NCBI GenBank assembly: GCA_018398765.1
Contig: JAHBMJ010004592.1
Span: 1-45,000, forward strand
From: Chromera velia
Taxonomy: Eukaryota > Sar > Chromeraceae
Direction of reading: 5' to 3'
DNA: 45,000 bases
Positions 12,562 to 23,780 of this stretch are shown here, in pieces. The notes beneath the pieces are model-generated. The model saw only the letters and a list, made by a program, of their open reading frames with translations. It was not told the origin of the DNA and made no database searches. Both the position numbers and the translations under genes were made by a program. How positions within the stretch are numbered: the first letter of the stretch is position 1; each line of letters begins with the position of its first letter.

Positions 12562-12986
12562 TTACCCACAGCCGTTTTATAGGATCCCTTCCCCTCATAG
12601 TCTCTCCCACTCATCTCAACCCATCAGTATAGAATGGTCCGTCTCTGCCAGTAACAGATTCACCACCCGAGTAATGGAATCGGCTTTTCAGTACTTTTCA
12701 GCAAAGGGTCATAATTGAAAACAAGAGAATATAAGAATTTTACGTTCATTGATGCGGTAGGTGGGTGGGTTTCTATTCTTTTCTGCGACTGACTGGACGG
12801 TCCTTTCTTTTTGACTTCTCCTTTTCTCTTCTTGTTTTACTATTCACTACTTTTAGTGTCCTCGAGACTCCACGGCTGAACGTTTAGCGTTGCGCAAAAG
12901 CATGCAGCGAAAAGCTACCTTTATCTGCCATGCAGCCTCCTTCGCCGTCTCGATTAACTATATACAGTGGCCGGGCCCCAGTAGAC

Positions 12987-13111
12987 AATTATAGTAGAGG
13001 ATTGCATCTTGATGGAGTGTTACCCTGGCAAGCCGCTAAAACGACCCGTCCATGCACAGCTCCTTCGGTAGCGCATACTATTTGGATGGTCGTTGAGGAT
13101 CCTACGGCTCC
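12987..13111. repeat. Dispersed repeat, second subfamily, copy 2 (125 bp)
   Basis: Second copy of 12437-12561. It is preceded by CTATATACAGTGGCCGGGCC, which also occurs near 9524-9545 in front of the first subfamily. This again links the two repeat groups. Confidence 0.75.
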
Positions 13112-13274
13112 CTGTCTAATCCGGGGCCCAATCTGATACCCAACGAGAGGTTAATGAAATTACTCAAATTCGTTGCTAATCATGACTTTGAAGTGTTTGA
13201 TAAGCGTTGGAAAGGATACAGTTAGCAGAATTTGAGAATAAACGGTGGTAAAAGCGGGTAGAAAAGTTTAACAT

Positions 13275-13808
13275 TACACCAGTCCTGTAGTGTTACACAA
13301 AGTTAATTGTGTAACAATTACCCCTGACCCCCCCCTTGTTGCACATAAAAGTGTGTAACAATTTGTGTGCAATAATTCTAGACAAATCCACCGTCCCTCT
13401 CATGACACCCCCTCTGCTCCCGTATTTGTTCTTTTTATCCCTGCCTCCAGTGCTCAAAACTCTCCCTGCCATGTTACTGACGACACCATTACTCTAAAAG
13501 CAGTATCCTCAAACCGCGTCCTGAAGAAAAACTTTAAGAAGAAAACGAAAATGAAACGTGGAATTAATACACACTAAAGTATGTAATAATGCATTCCTAA
13601 AAGTGCTAGTAAAAGTGATAGATTGAATTAATGCATACTAAAGTGTGTACTTAATATATTCCTAAAAGTTACTGTGATGGTTTGAATTAATGCACACTAA
13701 AGTGTGTACTAATTCATTCATCAAAATTCTATTAAAATGTGTAACAAAACAATGTGTAACAAAACATTTTGAAAAAAAATGATTGTGTAACCTTACAGGA
13801 TTGGTGTA
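13275..13808. mobile_element. MITE with ~25-bp terminal inverted repeats
   Basis: The left end reads TACACCAGTCCTGTAG then TGTTACACA. The reverse complement of the right end reads TACACCAATCCTGTAA then GGTTACACA. This gives about 25 bp of inverted repeat with three mismatches around a 534-bp AT-rich, non-coding body. The TA at each end could be a TA target duplication (Tc1/mariner type), but this is not certain. The interior has three imperfect ~60-bp tandem units (13557-13740), each with GAATTAATGCAnACTAAAGT, and many GTGTAACA motifs. Confidence 0.65.
13557..13740. repeat. Three imperfect ~60-bp tandem units inside the MITE
   Basis: Units start near 13557, 13622 and 13681 and share GAATTAATGCA, ACTAAAGTGTGTA and ATTCCTAAAAGT-like blocks. 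The period varies from about 59 to 65 bp. No coding potential. Confidence 0.6.
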
Positions 13809-14710
13809 GAAAATATGTAGAGTAACAGAAAATTGATGACATAATATTAGCGAATAATAGCAAAAAATATGCTGTATATTGATTTTATTTGAATCAACTT
13901 TTTGAATTGTACTATCAGAATATAGGAAGAAAGGACTCAGCGAGTATAGCCGAGCATAAGTGTTTCGATTAACATGACAATCAGCATTTGAACAACAAAC
14001 TTTTTTGTAAAGGCATGCATAGTTAAAAGAAACAATGGCACAAATCTTGTTCTTTTAAGAATGGTATCCGTTTTCTATGCCAAGAAGGTGCGTCAGGCTT
14101 GTCGCTTGCATAAGAACTTTTCTGCTGAGTGTAACAGATATATTGACGGTGATTAGGATCATACCCATCAAAACTTTATAAGGTGCATTTGCTTGATAGA
14201 TCTAACAAGTGTGTTGTGACAAATTCTGACAATCTATAGAAATTTGATTTAATTGCGTGCATAAAACCACACAACCAATAAAAAGAGAACACACAACTCA
14301 GGAATACATATGGACTCCTGCGGACATATCAAAAACACATGGGCAGTAACGGATGGTATTGCGGTCCGCGAGCATTGCATACATGTGAGGAAGGGGAGAT
14401 GTAACAAGAAGAGGGAAGAAACATACGGAAACATACTAAGACAAACGAAACATTCCACAAGGATCAAAAGGTAGTGAATGTATAGAACAGACACTAGGCA
14501 GTCCCATGTGATTACATGTGATTCGTAATTATGTCATATGTATGCACCTTTCTGCTCATCAAACCAATCAATCAAGGCCATCTCTTTCTCTTTTGCGAAT
14601 CCTTTTACCCATAATTTCATACATGGTAGCGCAGCATGCTGAGATCTTGTGACTTTGCATTTTTTATGCTTCGTGGTGTAACGTGCTTTTTTGAATCAAC
14701 CTGCTTGCCC

Positions 14711-14748
<38 letters not shown>

Positions 14749-15140
14749 GATTAATGCATTGGGTGAACGATTGGGTGGTTTGCGCTAAGGTGAAAGAGCC
14801 CTGAACACGGTTGTGAATCTTTTCCATATACATCTCTACACCCAGAATCTTTTAATGTGCTGCATGTCGTCTAAGATCTGTACATAACGATCGAGCCACC
14901 TAACTGTTTCCAAGCCCTGATCAACTACATGAATATGCAATAGAAGGAAACCCAACAGATTCATATTCCTTCCTTTCTCGATAATATACATTCAATTCGA
15001 TTTGGATATTCCTGACTCTCTCTCTCACGATTCGATTCGGGTACTGCCGACTCTTTTTCTCGCTCTCTTCTGAGTCCTCTTCATTCTTTCTGACTCTCCA
15101 GCCTCCTATAATGCTTTTCGACATTAACAGAGCCTTTCTA
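13809..15140. other. AT-rich intergenic DNA with a TA microsatellite
   Basis: There is no credible gene in this stretch. A perfect TA dinucleotide run lies near 14716-14745. The short frame at 14249-14494 (minus) is hydrophobic and Cys-rich but has no family features and is unlikely to be translated. Confidence 0.5.
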
Positions 15141-15616
15141 CTCTTTGTACATATACTCCCTTAGATGCCCCGGCCCGCAGAGAGTCTGTCCGACTGTCTA
15201 TGTAACAATCACTCTTCGCAGACACAAGAAGTTAACAACAGAAACAACAGGGAGAGAAGGAAAGAGTACACAAAAAACGACAGAAAATGGAGTGGTCGGC
15301 GGGAATACAACATACAGAATGTCAGATTCAGTTGGTCTTCATTCTGGTCGAATTAGAGGCAGTAGCTGCGGGCCCCTGCACAGGGCCAGGCCCTCCCTGC
15401 ATGACATTGTGCAGAAATGCCTGGCTCACCTGCACTCCCTGACCTCCAGGTACGAAAGTGTGGATTGGCTCGACTGGGAATACTCTTGCGGCACGAACGG
15501 CTGGTGGAGTCTGCTGTGCAGTCGTAGTCTGAGCTGCATGTAGCTGATAGACAGCCTTGCAAATGCTGCGGTTTGCTGTGTGCTGAAGGCCTTTAGATCT
15601 GCAGAGAGGGCGATTG
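15141..15616. other. Intergenic; faint decayed coding signal on the minus strand
   Basis: Minus-strand frames between 15560 and 15340 contain protein-like phrases broken by stops. They lie just outside the inverted-repeat element at 15617-16407. They may be a remnant of a larger transposon, but no domain is recognised. Confidence 0.3.
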
Positions 15617-15678
15617 TACCTCCCTGAACCTAATGTCCACTTGAATGGTGGGGCCGCATTTTTAGATAGGCTTGAACG

Positions 15679-15810
15679 CCCGCGCCGCAGGCACGGGCGG
15701 TGTCTTGAAAGGCAGCGCCGCAGGCGTGGGCGGTGTCTTGAAAGGCAACGCCGCAGGCGTAGGCAGTGTCTTGACCGGCCGCACCGCAGGCGTGGGCGGT
15801 GTCTTGAAAG
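15679..15810. repeat. 33-bp minisatellite, about 4 units
   Basis: Units follow CGCCGCAGGCGTGGGCGGTG plus TCTTGAAAGGCAA with a few changes; the third carries CTTGACCGGCC. On the minus strand they read as an 11-residue repeat (FQDTAHACGAA), because 33 is a multiple of three. There is no other sign of translation. Confidence 0.75.
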
Positions 15811-15876
15811 GTAGCATGCAGCTGCATGCTAAAGAATCGCAACTGCATGCGTGTCCACCCGTCTTCCGAAGTGTAA

Positions 15877-16254
15877 CTGTATCCAAATAACCCTGAAGAA
15901 AAAAAAATCGACAAGATTGATGGACTTTCAGACTTTTCGTTCAATTACCTTGCCTCTCAGAGTATCCAACATGACCCAACAGAAGAAGGATTCACAGCAT
16001 CAGAAGTATTGCCTACAAAGTGTTGGTGGTTGATCTTGCTTTGCCGGGGTCTAAGAGAAACTGAGACTTGCAGAAGGCTTTCTGGCAGGAAACTCTTCGT
16101 GCGATACCCGGACCCCCAACTCCACCCTTGGGGTTACTCCTTCAACATGTCGAAGGAAGACCCCGCCTTCTTGCAGAGTATGTTTAAAGCTCTAGAAAAG
16201 CCCCTCGGAAAGGCCGACAAGCGGCAGAATAGTATTTTAAAGGCAATATATTGA
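15877..16254 (+). CDS. Unidentified 125-codon open frame inside the inverted-repeat element
   Basis: The frame is open from just after a TAA (15874-15876) to a TGA ending at 16254. Its residues look protein-like: KIDGLSDFSFNYLASQS early, WWLILLCRGLRETE in the middle, LHPWGYSFNMSKEDPAF late. The only Met is the one in NMSKED, so the true start or an upstream exon is not visible. No family is recognised. It may be a remnant of the element's own protein. An overlapping minus-strand frame is less convincing. Confidence 0.3.
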   Translation: MYPNNPEEKKIDKIDGLSDFSFNYLASQSIQHDPTEEGFTASEVLPTKCWWLILLCRGLRETETCRRLSGRKLFVRYPDPQLHPWGYSFNMSKEDPAFLQSMFKALEKPLGKADKRQNSILKAIY

Positions 16255-16407
16255 TTTATTTATATGTTATTATTTTTTATTTTTTTTTTTTTATTCTTTG
16301 AATGAGATTTGCTAGGCCGCAAATTTGGATAGACTTGATTTGCCACGCCACAGGCGCGGATGATCTTGATATTTTTTTTTCAAGTGGACATTAGGTTCAG
16401 GGAGGTA

Positions 16408-16819
16408 GACGATTGGCAGCCGATTGCATCATGATGTATCGGAGTCGAAGTCTTCTGCTTGCTTTAAATTTTCTTTTTCTATTCTTCTCTCTGTCTCACC
16501 CTCTCCTCCATCCTCTTATTATATCTAGCCTCCTCTCCTTCCATCATCTGATTCTATCTCTGTGCGGTGATGCTCTCAGGGTACACGGGATGCACGAAAG
16601 GGCGGTCAGCCTCCTCTTCTTCTACCTCTGCCTCTGCCTTTTACTGCCGTTGGGGTGGTAACTCAAGAGCTTCGACGTTGACCATCACTGCATCCCCCTC
16701 CTCCACAAACACTCCCCCCAAAGGCGTTGCGGCTAAGGAAGTAGGTGAATCTTCAGCCACCGCAGGGCCTCCCCCCTGGAAGATTTCAAATTTAGGCTAG
16801 AATTTAGGCTTTTTTAAAT
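16408..16819. other. Intergenic; no gene recognised
   Basis: The left part is pyrimidine-rich (16450-16560). The plus-strand frames here (16413-16661 and 16567-16800) are hydrophobic or Ser/Pro-rich with no recognisable feature. Confidence 0.35.
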
Positions 16820-18170
16820 GAGTTAAGATAAAAGTCCGACTTGAGGGCAAAAGTTCACTTTTAAAGGCACAAGCCTAGGCTTGAAAGAAATGGGAGGGAC
16901 AGCCGAAGATGCCGCCCCCCCATGATGGTATCTGGGGTGGGTAGTATTTCTGTATTTAAGGATACTGGTGGAAGCACCAGCGGCTGCTGCTGCTGCTCCT
17001 GCTGAGCTCCCCAATTTTTTTGTCATCCCAGGTCTGTTACCTCCACCCCCATCTTTCAATCGCATCTTTCCCACAAATCCTACGACACTCTTCAACTTGT
17101 CTGCTTTGCTAGACTTGTCTGTATACTAGAAGGTCCACAAATACCCCTTCTCTTCTGGAGGAGGCTTCTGAATGCAACCAACAACCCTCTCCCACACCGT
17201 AATGGTGACGCCTCTGTCGTACTTGGGGGCTCTATGAAACAAAACCGCCTGACCTACTGTTGGATAAGCAACCCAAGCCAGCTCAATGACGACTCGCCTG
17301 CACAGATGCACAAATAAAATAGTCTTCACCGTAGATACATCAAGAGACGAATGCATCCCCGCGGGCCTCTCCGATATCTTCTCTGACACCTTCTGGACGG
17401 CCGTCAAAAGGCTTCCCTCCTCTGTCACCTAGTCTGTCACCCTCAAAAAGTTTGCAAGGGGCCTCACCACCCGTGTTCCAACTATCTAAATCAATTTGTT
17501 TTAAAGACGGTTAGCACAGACACTTCTTGACGTGAGAGTTTTGGGGTTTGAGAAGTCCATGCTCGTTACTTGGAAACCCGAGATCAGATTCTTCTTTATC
17601 TCACAGATCTCTGCATGCTGCATGCATCACACAACAAAACACCATCAGATATAGAGCCTACTGCCTGAACCAGTAATCCGAGGACACAGGACTGATGAGA
17701 AGGAGGGACAAACATTTTTTTATGGAGACAAAACAAGAAACGGACTAGGTACACTAACCCAGACTGACCTGGTATACTCTAGGGTATACTTACCATAGCT
17801 GGTCCTGCAGAGTCGGCTCCGTCATAAAAATCACTTCAAGAAGCTTGTACATTCGGTCAGCAAAGGGCGCATCATAAGTGCCATAGTCAATAGTTCTATC
17901 AAAGAATGGGGCGAACACGCACTATACCACAAATTCCCTCAACTGCGTGACTCTGAGTCTGCGTCTGCCCAAGAAAAATTGTACTTTCCTCTGCCCAGGC
18001 TTTTAGCCCCTTTTCTCTCGACTCATTGATCCACTGTGCGCTCTCAAAAAGAGCAGAACACACACTATTTGACTCAAAAGGAACAAGGTGCGTCTGTGAT
18101 GTCTGATTATCATCCTGAAGTACAACACTTGCACGTGTAACCTGAAGGTCAGCCGTTGGGGCGGGCATTT
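16820..18170 (-). pseudogene. Decayed minus-strand coding region, unidentified
   Basis: Protein-like segments lie in order on the minus strand. From 18168 there is an ATG frame (MPAPTADLQVTRASVVLQ...). Near 17995 the better coding frame shifts to one reading FFLGRRRLRVTQLREFVV, then a stop, then FAPFFDRTIDYGTYDAPFAD and MYKLLEVIFMTEPTLQ. This ends at a donor-like GTAAGT (17793-17788). After a possible intron, frame resumes near 17480 (TRVVRPLANFLRVTD), has an in-frame TAG, and continues to 17126 (VSEKISERPAGMHSS...). A last 90-aa frame at 17095-16823 is Gly/Ala-rich. The mixture of a splice-like site, one frameshift and two in-frame stops suggests a dead spliced gene or transposon protein. 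No domain is recognised. Confidence 0.45.
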
Positions 18171-18843
18171 CTTTATTTAACCGCCAGACTGCCCGTTCTC
18201 AACCGAAAGTGCATTTTTTTTTAAATGGAAAGCCAGGTATGCGACCTGGATAGTAATCTATAATTAATGAGAAGCGACATCATGTTTAAGGGGGGGTACC
18301 TCTAAATAATTTGAAGTAATCATCACCAAAACTATCATAAAACAGCTTTACTAGCTCTACGTGACACTTTTGATATGATAATTAGCGAGTAAACAAGTTT
18401 TTTTTAGTGGTTTACTATTCTTTCATATTGGGATATAAGATCATAATTTATTAAGTCAATCCCTCTAGACGCTTCTGTGCTTACTTCTGTCTGGTGTTGA
18501 GAAAAATATTATTGCCGGAGAAGGATACCTAAGCACAGCTCGTGCCGGCCGGCACGCGCTTGCAGCGCCGGGACCATGCCGCGCGGGACCAGATCGAAGG
18601 CATGCATGCAGAGTCCGAGCTCAAGATACGGACAAGTTTTGAGCAGATCGAGACCAATTAAGAATTCAGAACAGGCTCAGATGAGGCCGCAAGTTCCCTG
18701 GCTGTATATTGATTCCTACACACTGCACTGAACGCTGATCAGCGACCTTTTTCGATTCAGCCGCATCTCTCGAGTTGTTCTCGTAGTGGCCCAAGTGTTG
18801 AACCCCTCTGCCCACTCACTCTGCGAGAGAGGATTGTGTGCCG
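18171..18843. other. Upstream region of the EF-hand gene
   Basis: AT-rich up to about 18500, then GC-rich with a CCGGCCGGC palindrome near 18545 and GCATGCATGC near 18600. It holds the presumptive promoter and 5' UTR of the gene starting at 18844. No specific element can be named. Confidence 0.4.
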
Positions 18844-20899
18844 ATGTCGTCCCCTCCCCGCATCAGCAGGGGGCTCACAGGCTTCGCTGCCCCCTCCACC
18901 AGCCTTGACAGACCTGTGGAAACGTTGCAGGTGCATGGGTGGGGGATGAAGAGAAGATCCTGTTCAGTGTTGCCAGTCTGCACCAGACTGACTGACTGAC
19001 TGACTGTGTGCGTATCTGTGTCTGTGTGTGCAGGACTACAACTACCAGCAGGATGAGTTGATCAAAAAGGCCTTCGCTCTCTTCGACGAGGACGACTCTG
19101 GTGCGATCACCCTGGAAGAGCTGAAGGAGGCTCTGCACAAAAAGTTTGGGGGAGCCTCATTGAGGGACCCTCAAGCAAGGCGGCAGATGGAGGAGAAGAT
19201 TGAAGACGCTGTCCTGGTCAGTCAGGCAGGCAGGCAGGCGGGCAGACGGTGACTGCTCAGTCAGACCAAAGCTGGTAAATACTTTCGCTTTACACACATC
19301 AATCACTGCCTGTTGGAAGTGGAGGACTGAGAGTGAACCGCATCCTTGGTTGGTCGGTCAGTCAGTGTGACATTGAGTCAGCGCGTCTGTAATGAGACGC
19401 TCGCCCGTCTGTGATAAGACGCTTGGGTGACTGCATTCACTTTGCACACATAGAAACATTGTTTGAAGCGCCGCTTTGGTCACTTAGCCAGGTCAGTCTG
19501 TCAGTCACTGGGTCAGTCAAATCGGACCACAAGGCATTCCGATCGCATCCCTGGTGCTCCCGACGTTTCTTGACTTTCCTTTCTTCAAATAATTCAGATC
19601 CCCTCTTCTTCTGTTGCTGCCTGCAGCGTGTACAAGAGAACGTGGACGAGGACGGGAGCGGGGAGATCACCCTGGAGGAATTTCAGAGCATGATGAAGAA
19701 ACAATTGGTCAGCAGTTGGCTGGGTGGGTGGGTGGGTGGGTGGGTGAGTAGAGGTTGGTTTCGTTGTGCTCAGTGCTGACAGGACCATTGCCTTTCGATG
19801 GAGAAAAGTGCGTGCTTCCCATAAGACAAGAAAACGGAAGGTGGGTGTTTGTGCCACCTGAAACTTGAAATCAAATTCGTGGCGTCTTTTTTCGAGCAAG
19901 CCCCTTTGTGTTTCTTTTTCTCACGGACCGAGCCCCACGAGAAGAAAAAGCGGGAAAGTGCACGCGCCCGCTGGTTGGTGTGGAGATGTTTCTACATCTT
20001 TACATTCACATGAATACCGCCACGGCAGAACAAAAACGACGAAGAGGACGAATTTGCACGCGCATGGAGAACGTTCAACGTCCACAGGAGCAAAGACCTG
20101 CAGGGAAAGTGCGACCTCTCTGCTCTCAAGTCAGTCCGCCCAGCAGTCTCTTCTTCAGTCGCTTTGCTCCTTCCAACATCTCCTTCTGCCCCGTTTGTTA
20201 GCCTGACTACCACAGCCTGGTGGTGGCCCGCCCACTTCCTTGCACAATTGTTGGTCTTCCTTTGATGTTCGTCAAAGAGGTGGGCGCTTCTTGTTTGCGT
20301 CTTTCCCCGAGAATCCTCCCCACATGCATGCAGACACAAAGAGGGCGTTCTCTTTTCTCTCGCTGCTGTCCCGCACATCCCCCCCCCCTCCCAACTAAGG
20401 ACCCATTCCACTCGACCCCTGTCTCGTCTCTTCACTCCCCATCAGGCTTAAAGTGTTTGGCGGCTTTTTTTTTTCTGCTCTTTGTTTGTTCTCTCCGGTT
20501 CTGGCGGGGCTGCATGCAATGTCCATGCATGATTTTGTTTCTTTGGTGTCGTCTTTTAACCTCCCCCTTCTCTCTCTCTCCCCCTCGATCATGCTGTGTT
20601 CTTGAGACACTGCCCGTCGTTTTCCTTCTGGTCTTTTTTTTCATCTTCTGTCCTCCCCAATGCCGGCCCCCCTCGATCCTCTCAGGACGGCCTGCGGCAC
20701 TCTCGGGGAAACGATTCCCGACGAGATGCTGCTGGAGATGATCAAGTGCGCCATGGACCCAGACGCGAATCCGGCAGGGAGGAAGAACAACCCGTACATC
20801 ACCTACGAGGAATTCAAGAAGATGTGCAAGGACGAACTGAAGATGCCCGACATGAAGGGCCAACCAGGAGCAGTCGGACCGTGGGCAGGAAAGCGTTGA
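18844..20899 (+). CDS. Four-EF-hand calcium-binding protein (calmodulin/centrin-like)
   Basis: Model: 18844-18930, 19034-19216, 19627-19707, 20029-20129 and 20686-20899; 666 nt, 221 aa, stop TGA. All borders are GT..AG and phases 0,0,0,2 match. The start ATG at 18844 gives a basic Ser/Pro-rich N-terminus (MSSPPRISRGLTGF) before the domain. EF1 loop is D47-E58 (DEDDSGAITLEE) and EF2 loop D97-E108 (DEDGSGEITLEE); both have all canonical oxygen ligands and should bind Ca2+. EF3 (exon 4; RTFNVHRSKDLQGK) lacks Asp/Asn at most ligand positions. EF4 (from D175, DPDANPAGRKNNPYITYEEF) has a lengthened loop. So two active sites and two structural ones are expected. Exon 4 is short and is found only by reading the intron for the missing third helix-loop-helix; it supplies the phase needed by exon 5. 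The role is probably a cytosolic calcium sensor; the target is unknown. The family label centrin versus calmodulin is not settled. Confidence 0.9.
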
Positions 20900-21495
20900 T
20901 TGAATGGACAGGATGGAGAGGGAACGTATGAAGGGGGAAGAGGTCGGAGGGGATTTGTGCGTAGGGAGCCGTCTGTGTGCAGGAAGAGAAGGAGGGTGTA
21001 CATGTATGTGCCTGCATGCCTGCCTCCTTCACTTGACTGCAAGCCACCTGCCAAGTGAGCAGGTGTACAGCTATGGAGGGCACACCTTAATTGTCCCTCT
21101 CTCTATATAGAGGCAGGGAGGGAAGGACGCCGCCGTTGTTCCCTGTTGCTGTGTCAGAAAAGACTGCCTGCCTGTCTCAGTTCCCTTTTTTTGGAGAGTC
21201 GGATTCTGTTCCTCCGTCCCTTCTTCTTGATCCTTTCTGAGATGCCGCCCAGGCGGGAGAGTCGCGTTCCTTCTGTCCATCAATGGTATTACAAGTAATT
21301 ACAGGTGGAAAGACTCAATCTAAGACTCAATACTGTCACTATAGTTAGTAATTACTGTTCAGAGCGTGCTAGCTCTTTTTTAACCATAACAATTTATGTT
21401 ATATGTTAGTATCATCAATAGACTTAGTCATAGAATAAGTAAGATTCTAGGTGAGATTGTATGAATTCACTATATAGTAGACTCGTGCAGCAATT
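20900..21495. other. 3' flank of the EF-hand gene; no gene seen
   Basis: Contains the presumptive 3' UTR (to about 21280) followed by AT-rich spacer. Open frames on either strand are short and without family features. Confidence 0.45.
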
Positions 21496-23336
21496 AGTAG
21501 GGATAGCTATCGTATCGTGTCGGTATCGGTATCGAAGTATCGACTATCGGTTCTTTCTCGGGCGGCCGAATATCGGTTAGTATCGGCCTACTTAGAGCTT
21601 GTAAATATTTGTGAAGGATTATTATATGGCCAGACGTGCGCCGGGCTGGGCCTCGATGCTCGAAGACCAGGCGCGGCCGCGGGCCCAGTAACACGTATAC
21701 CGTACATCCCTAACCGGCTCCATGCACGGAACCGGCTCCATGGAGCGTACACTGAATTCAGTCTCAGCAGCCGGAACAGCGCCTCAAGACAAGACTACAT
21801 GTTCACTGTATCCGATCTAACACAGCTTCATCATTTCCGTTTTCTAAATAAAACTGCTTCTAGACAATCAAAGCATCATAACAGCCAGAAGGGGAAAAAA
21901 CAAGCTAAGGTGTGGGCATATTATAAACGTCAGGTGGATAGAAATTTTGTCTCCTCAGCATGTAGAGTTGCTTGACCCGTTGTTGACCTGTCGGAGTTAG
22001 GTCACTGGCCAACGTCCAAACAACTCAAGGACAGTAGTCTAAGAATCGTCTTTCCACAGTGTTGTCTCTTCTTTTTGTGCCGTCTTGGGACTCTTGGAGC
22101 TTCAGGAGTGACCGGATTGACCAGAATATCAACATGGGCGAACTGAGATTCGGAAAGGTCAGTTATAAGTGAGGTCACTGTCATTTGGTGACATCCATAC
22201 TCTGTCATTGAAGCTTGTCACTTTACCATTGATGTTCAACCACTGAACATGCTTCTGATGACCTTATCTTTTATAAAAGCTTGCCATTTGGCGACTCGCT
22301 GCTCGTTTTTCGACGTTGACCTAGCTTCCTACAACGGTTCGGTCTTCATCTAGGTCTTCACACCCTCTGAATCACAATACCAGGACCGTCTATCTGTTTC
22401 CTTGTGGGAACCTTTATAGTCCAACGTGTTTGTCTTGGTCTTTTTTATGCTTTTACTTGTGCAGAAGGAACTCCTAATACCGCAAGCAGTGCTGTTTTCA
22501 TTTTTCTGGAACTGGATCTGCTCTCCCTGGAATGACCAGTAAGTTTGTCACATGTGCCCGCTCTGTAGAGGAAGGAGAGGGCTTCCCCACAGTCTAGAAA
22601 GCTGAAGATTGTCTTACTATGGATGTGTTCTACCAATTTGTTGCAGCTTTAAAATTTCAGTTGGCCGTTTTGCGTGTTGGTTGATTTTCATGGAGATGCA
22701 CACACATACAGATAAACATATAGACTGCTGTACACTATCAGACCTTTGACCTCAATTTTCTCTTCACTTCGCTTGCTGAGTATCAACCACCATGTCACTC
22801 AAGAGAGTCTAACCTAAGCTGCTTGCTGCGTAGCTTGTTTTTTCTTTCTTTTTTGTGCTGCAAATCTACATGGTTCCTTTGTAAGTGCAGAATAGCATGT
22901 CGATGTCTGCGTTTTACTATAAATTTTGTATGCATTCACTTGCATTTGGGTGATTTTAGCACACCCATCAGAATAAAAACGAGTCTAACAGTTTGTGTCT
23001 GGCATAAGATTTCCAGGAACGACATGTTGATGAAGTCATTGTCAATCTGATGATGTGTTGACTCTTTTAGAGGGGGGGGTTAAAAGGGCGAAGCCCCCCT
23101 TATAGTTTGGCCTTCTAAACGTTTCAGAGCCGATTTTCTAAGTAAAGTTGACTCTTTAAAAACATGAGATTTTTATAAAAAGTTTTTAGTTTGACGAATG
23201 ATACTGTTTGCACTAGGTTTTAGCCTTGTACGCTAAAAATTTTATATCAGTATCGAAATTATTGACGATACCCCCTTTTTTTGAAACGTTAAATTCCGAT
23301 ACGATACCGATACGATATGATAGCTATCCCTACTAG
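21496..23336. mobile_element. DNA transposon remnant with GATA-rich terminal inverted repeats (hAT-like)
   Basis: The left end reads TAGTAGGGATAGCTATCG then TATCG, and the reverse complement of the right end reads TAGTAGGGATAGCTATCA then TATCG. Both continue into degenerate TATCGGTATCG repeats for about 45 bp. TAGGG starts and TATCGGTATCGG-like ends are typical of hAT-superfamily elements (family knowledge), but I find no clear 8-bp target duplication. The 1.84-kb body has a plus-strand frame to 21975 ending KVWAYYKRQVDRNFVSSACR, which faintly resembles the start of a BED zinc finger. The rest is riddled with stops, so the element is not autonomous. The superfamily call is tentative. Confidence 0.6.
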
Positions 23337-23780
23337 CTGTTGCATTCTTATATATTATTACTACATATTATTATGTAGATGCCAGTCTGATGCCTGCTAG
23401 AGTACATAAGTCCAGATTAATAGTATTCTGTGATGATTATGTAGTGCAATAATATAAGATACGCATACGATTATTTTATATGTTTTAAAGTAGAGTTTAA
23501 AACCTGGGCGTTGTCTGAGGGGGAATTCCCCTAGGAATTCCCTCCGAGAAAAAAAAATCTGCACAGGGATTAAAAAAAAATTAAAAAAAAATATCTCATA
23601 ACATTAAATTTCTTTTTTTTTGTCAATCATATCATATACAGTCAATATGAGGTGATTCTAATAGATCTTAGTCTGCCAGTGTCAGAGTAAAAACTATTAG
23701 CCCACTGTGACGAATACTAGTTTTCATCTAAGTTAAAGTAGTATATTTTTATGGTGATATAAATTTTACTGTATTATTTA
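23337..23780. other. AT-rich spacer between two transposons
   Basis: No gene is visible. A small inverted repeat around GGGGGAATTCCCC (about 23519-23541) and A/T homopolymers are the only structure seen. Confidence 0.4.

Larger units (their letters stand above)
15617..16407. mobile_element. Inverted-repeat element with internal 33-bp minisatellite
   Basis: The 29-bp arms 15617-15645 and 16379-16407 are perfect inverted copies (CCTCCCTGAACCTAATGTCC core). The inside edge of each arm also shares a GGCCGCA...GGATAGrCTTGA block, but in direct orientation. Near the left arm are ~4 tandem 33-bp units. A lone diverged unit lies near 16316-16370. An open frame at 15877-16254 lies between. The arms may be transposon ends or a sub-terminal palindrome. 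No target duplication was found. Confidence 0.55.

Noticed and set aside
14249-14494. 81-codon hydrophobic minus-strand frame
   Set aside because: No homologous motif, AT-rich surroundings and no splice or context support.
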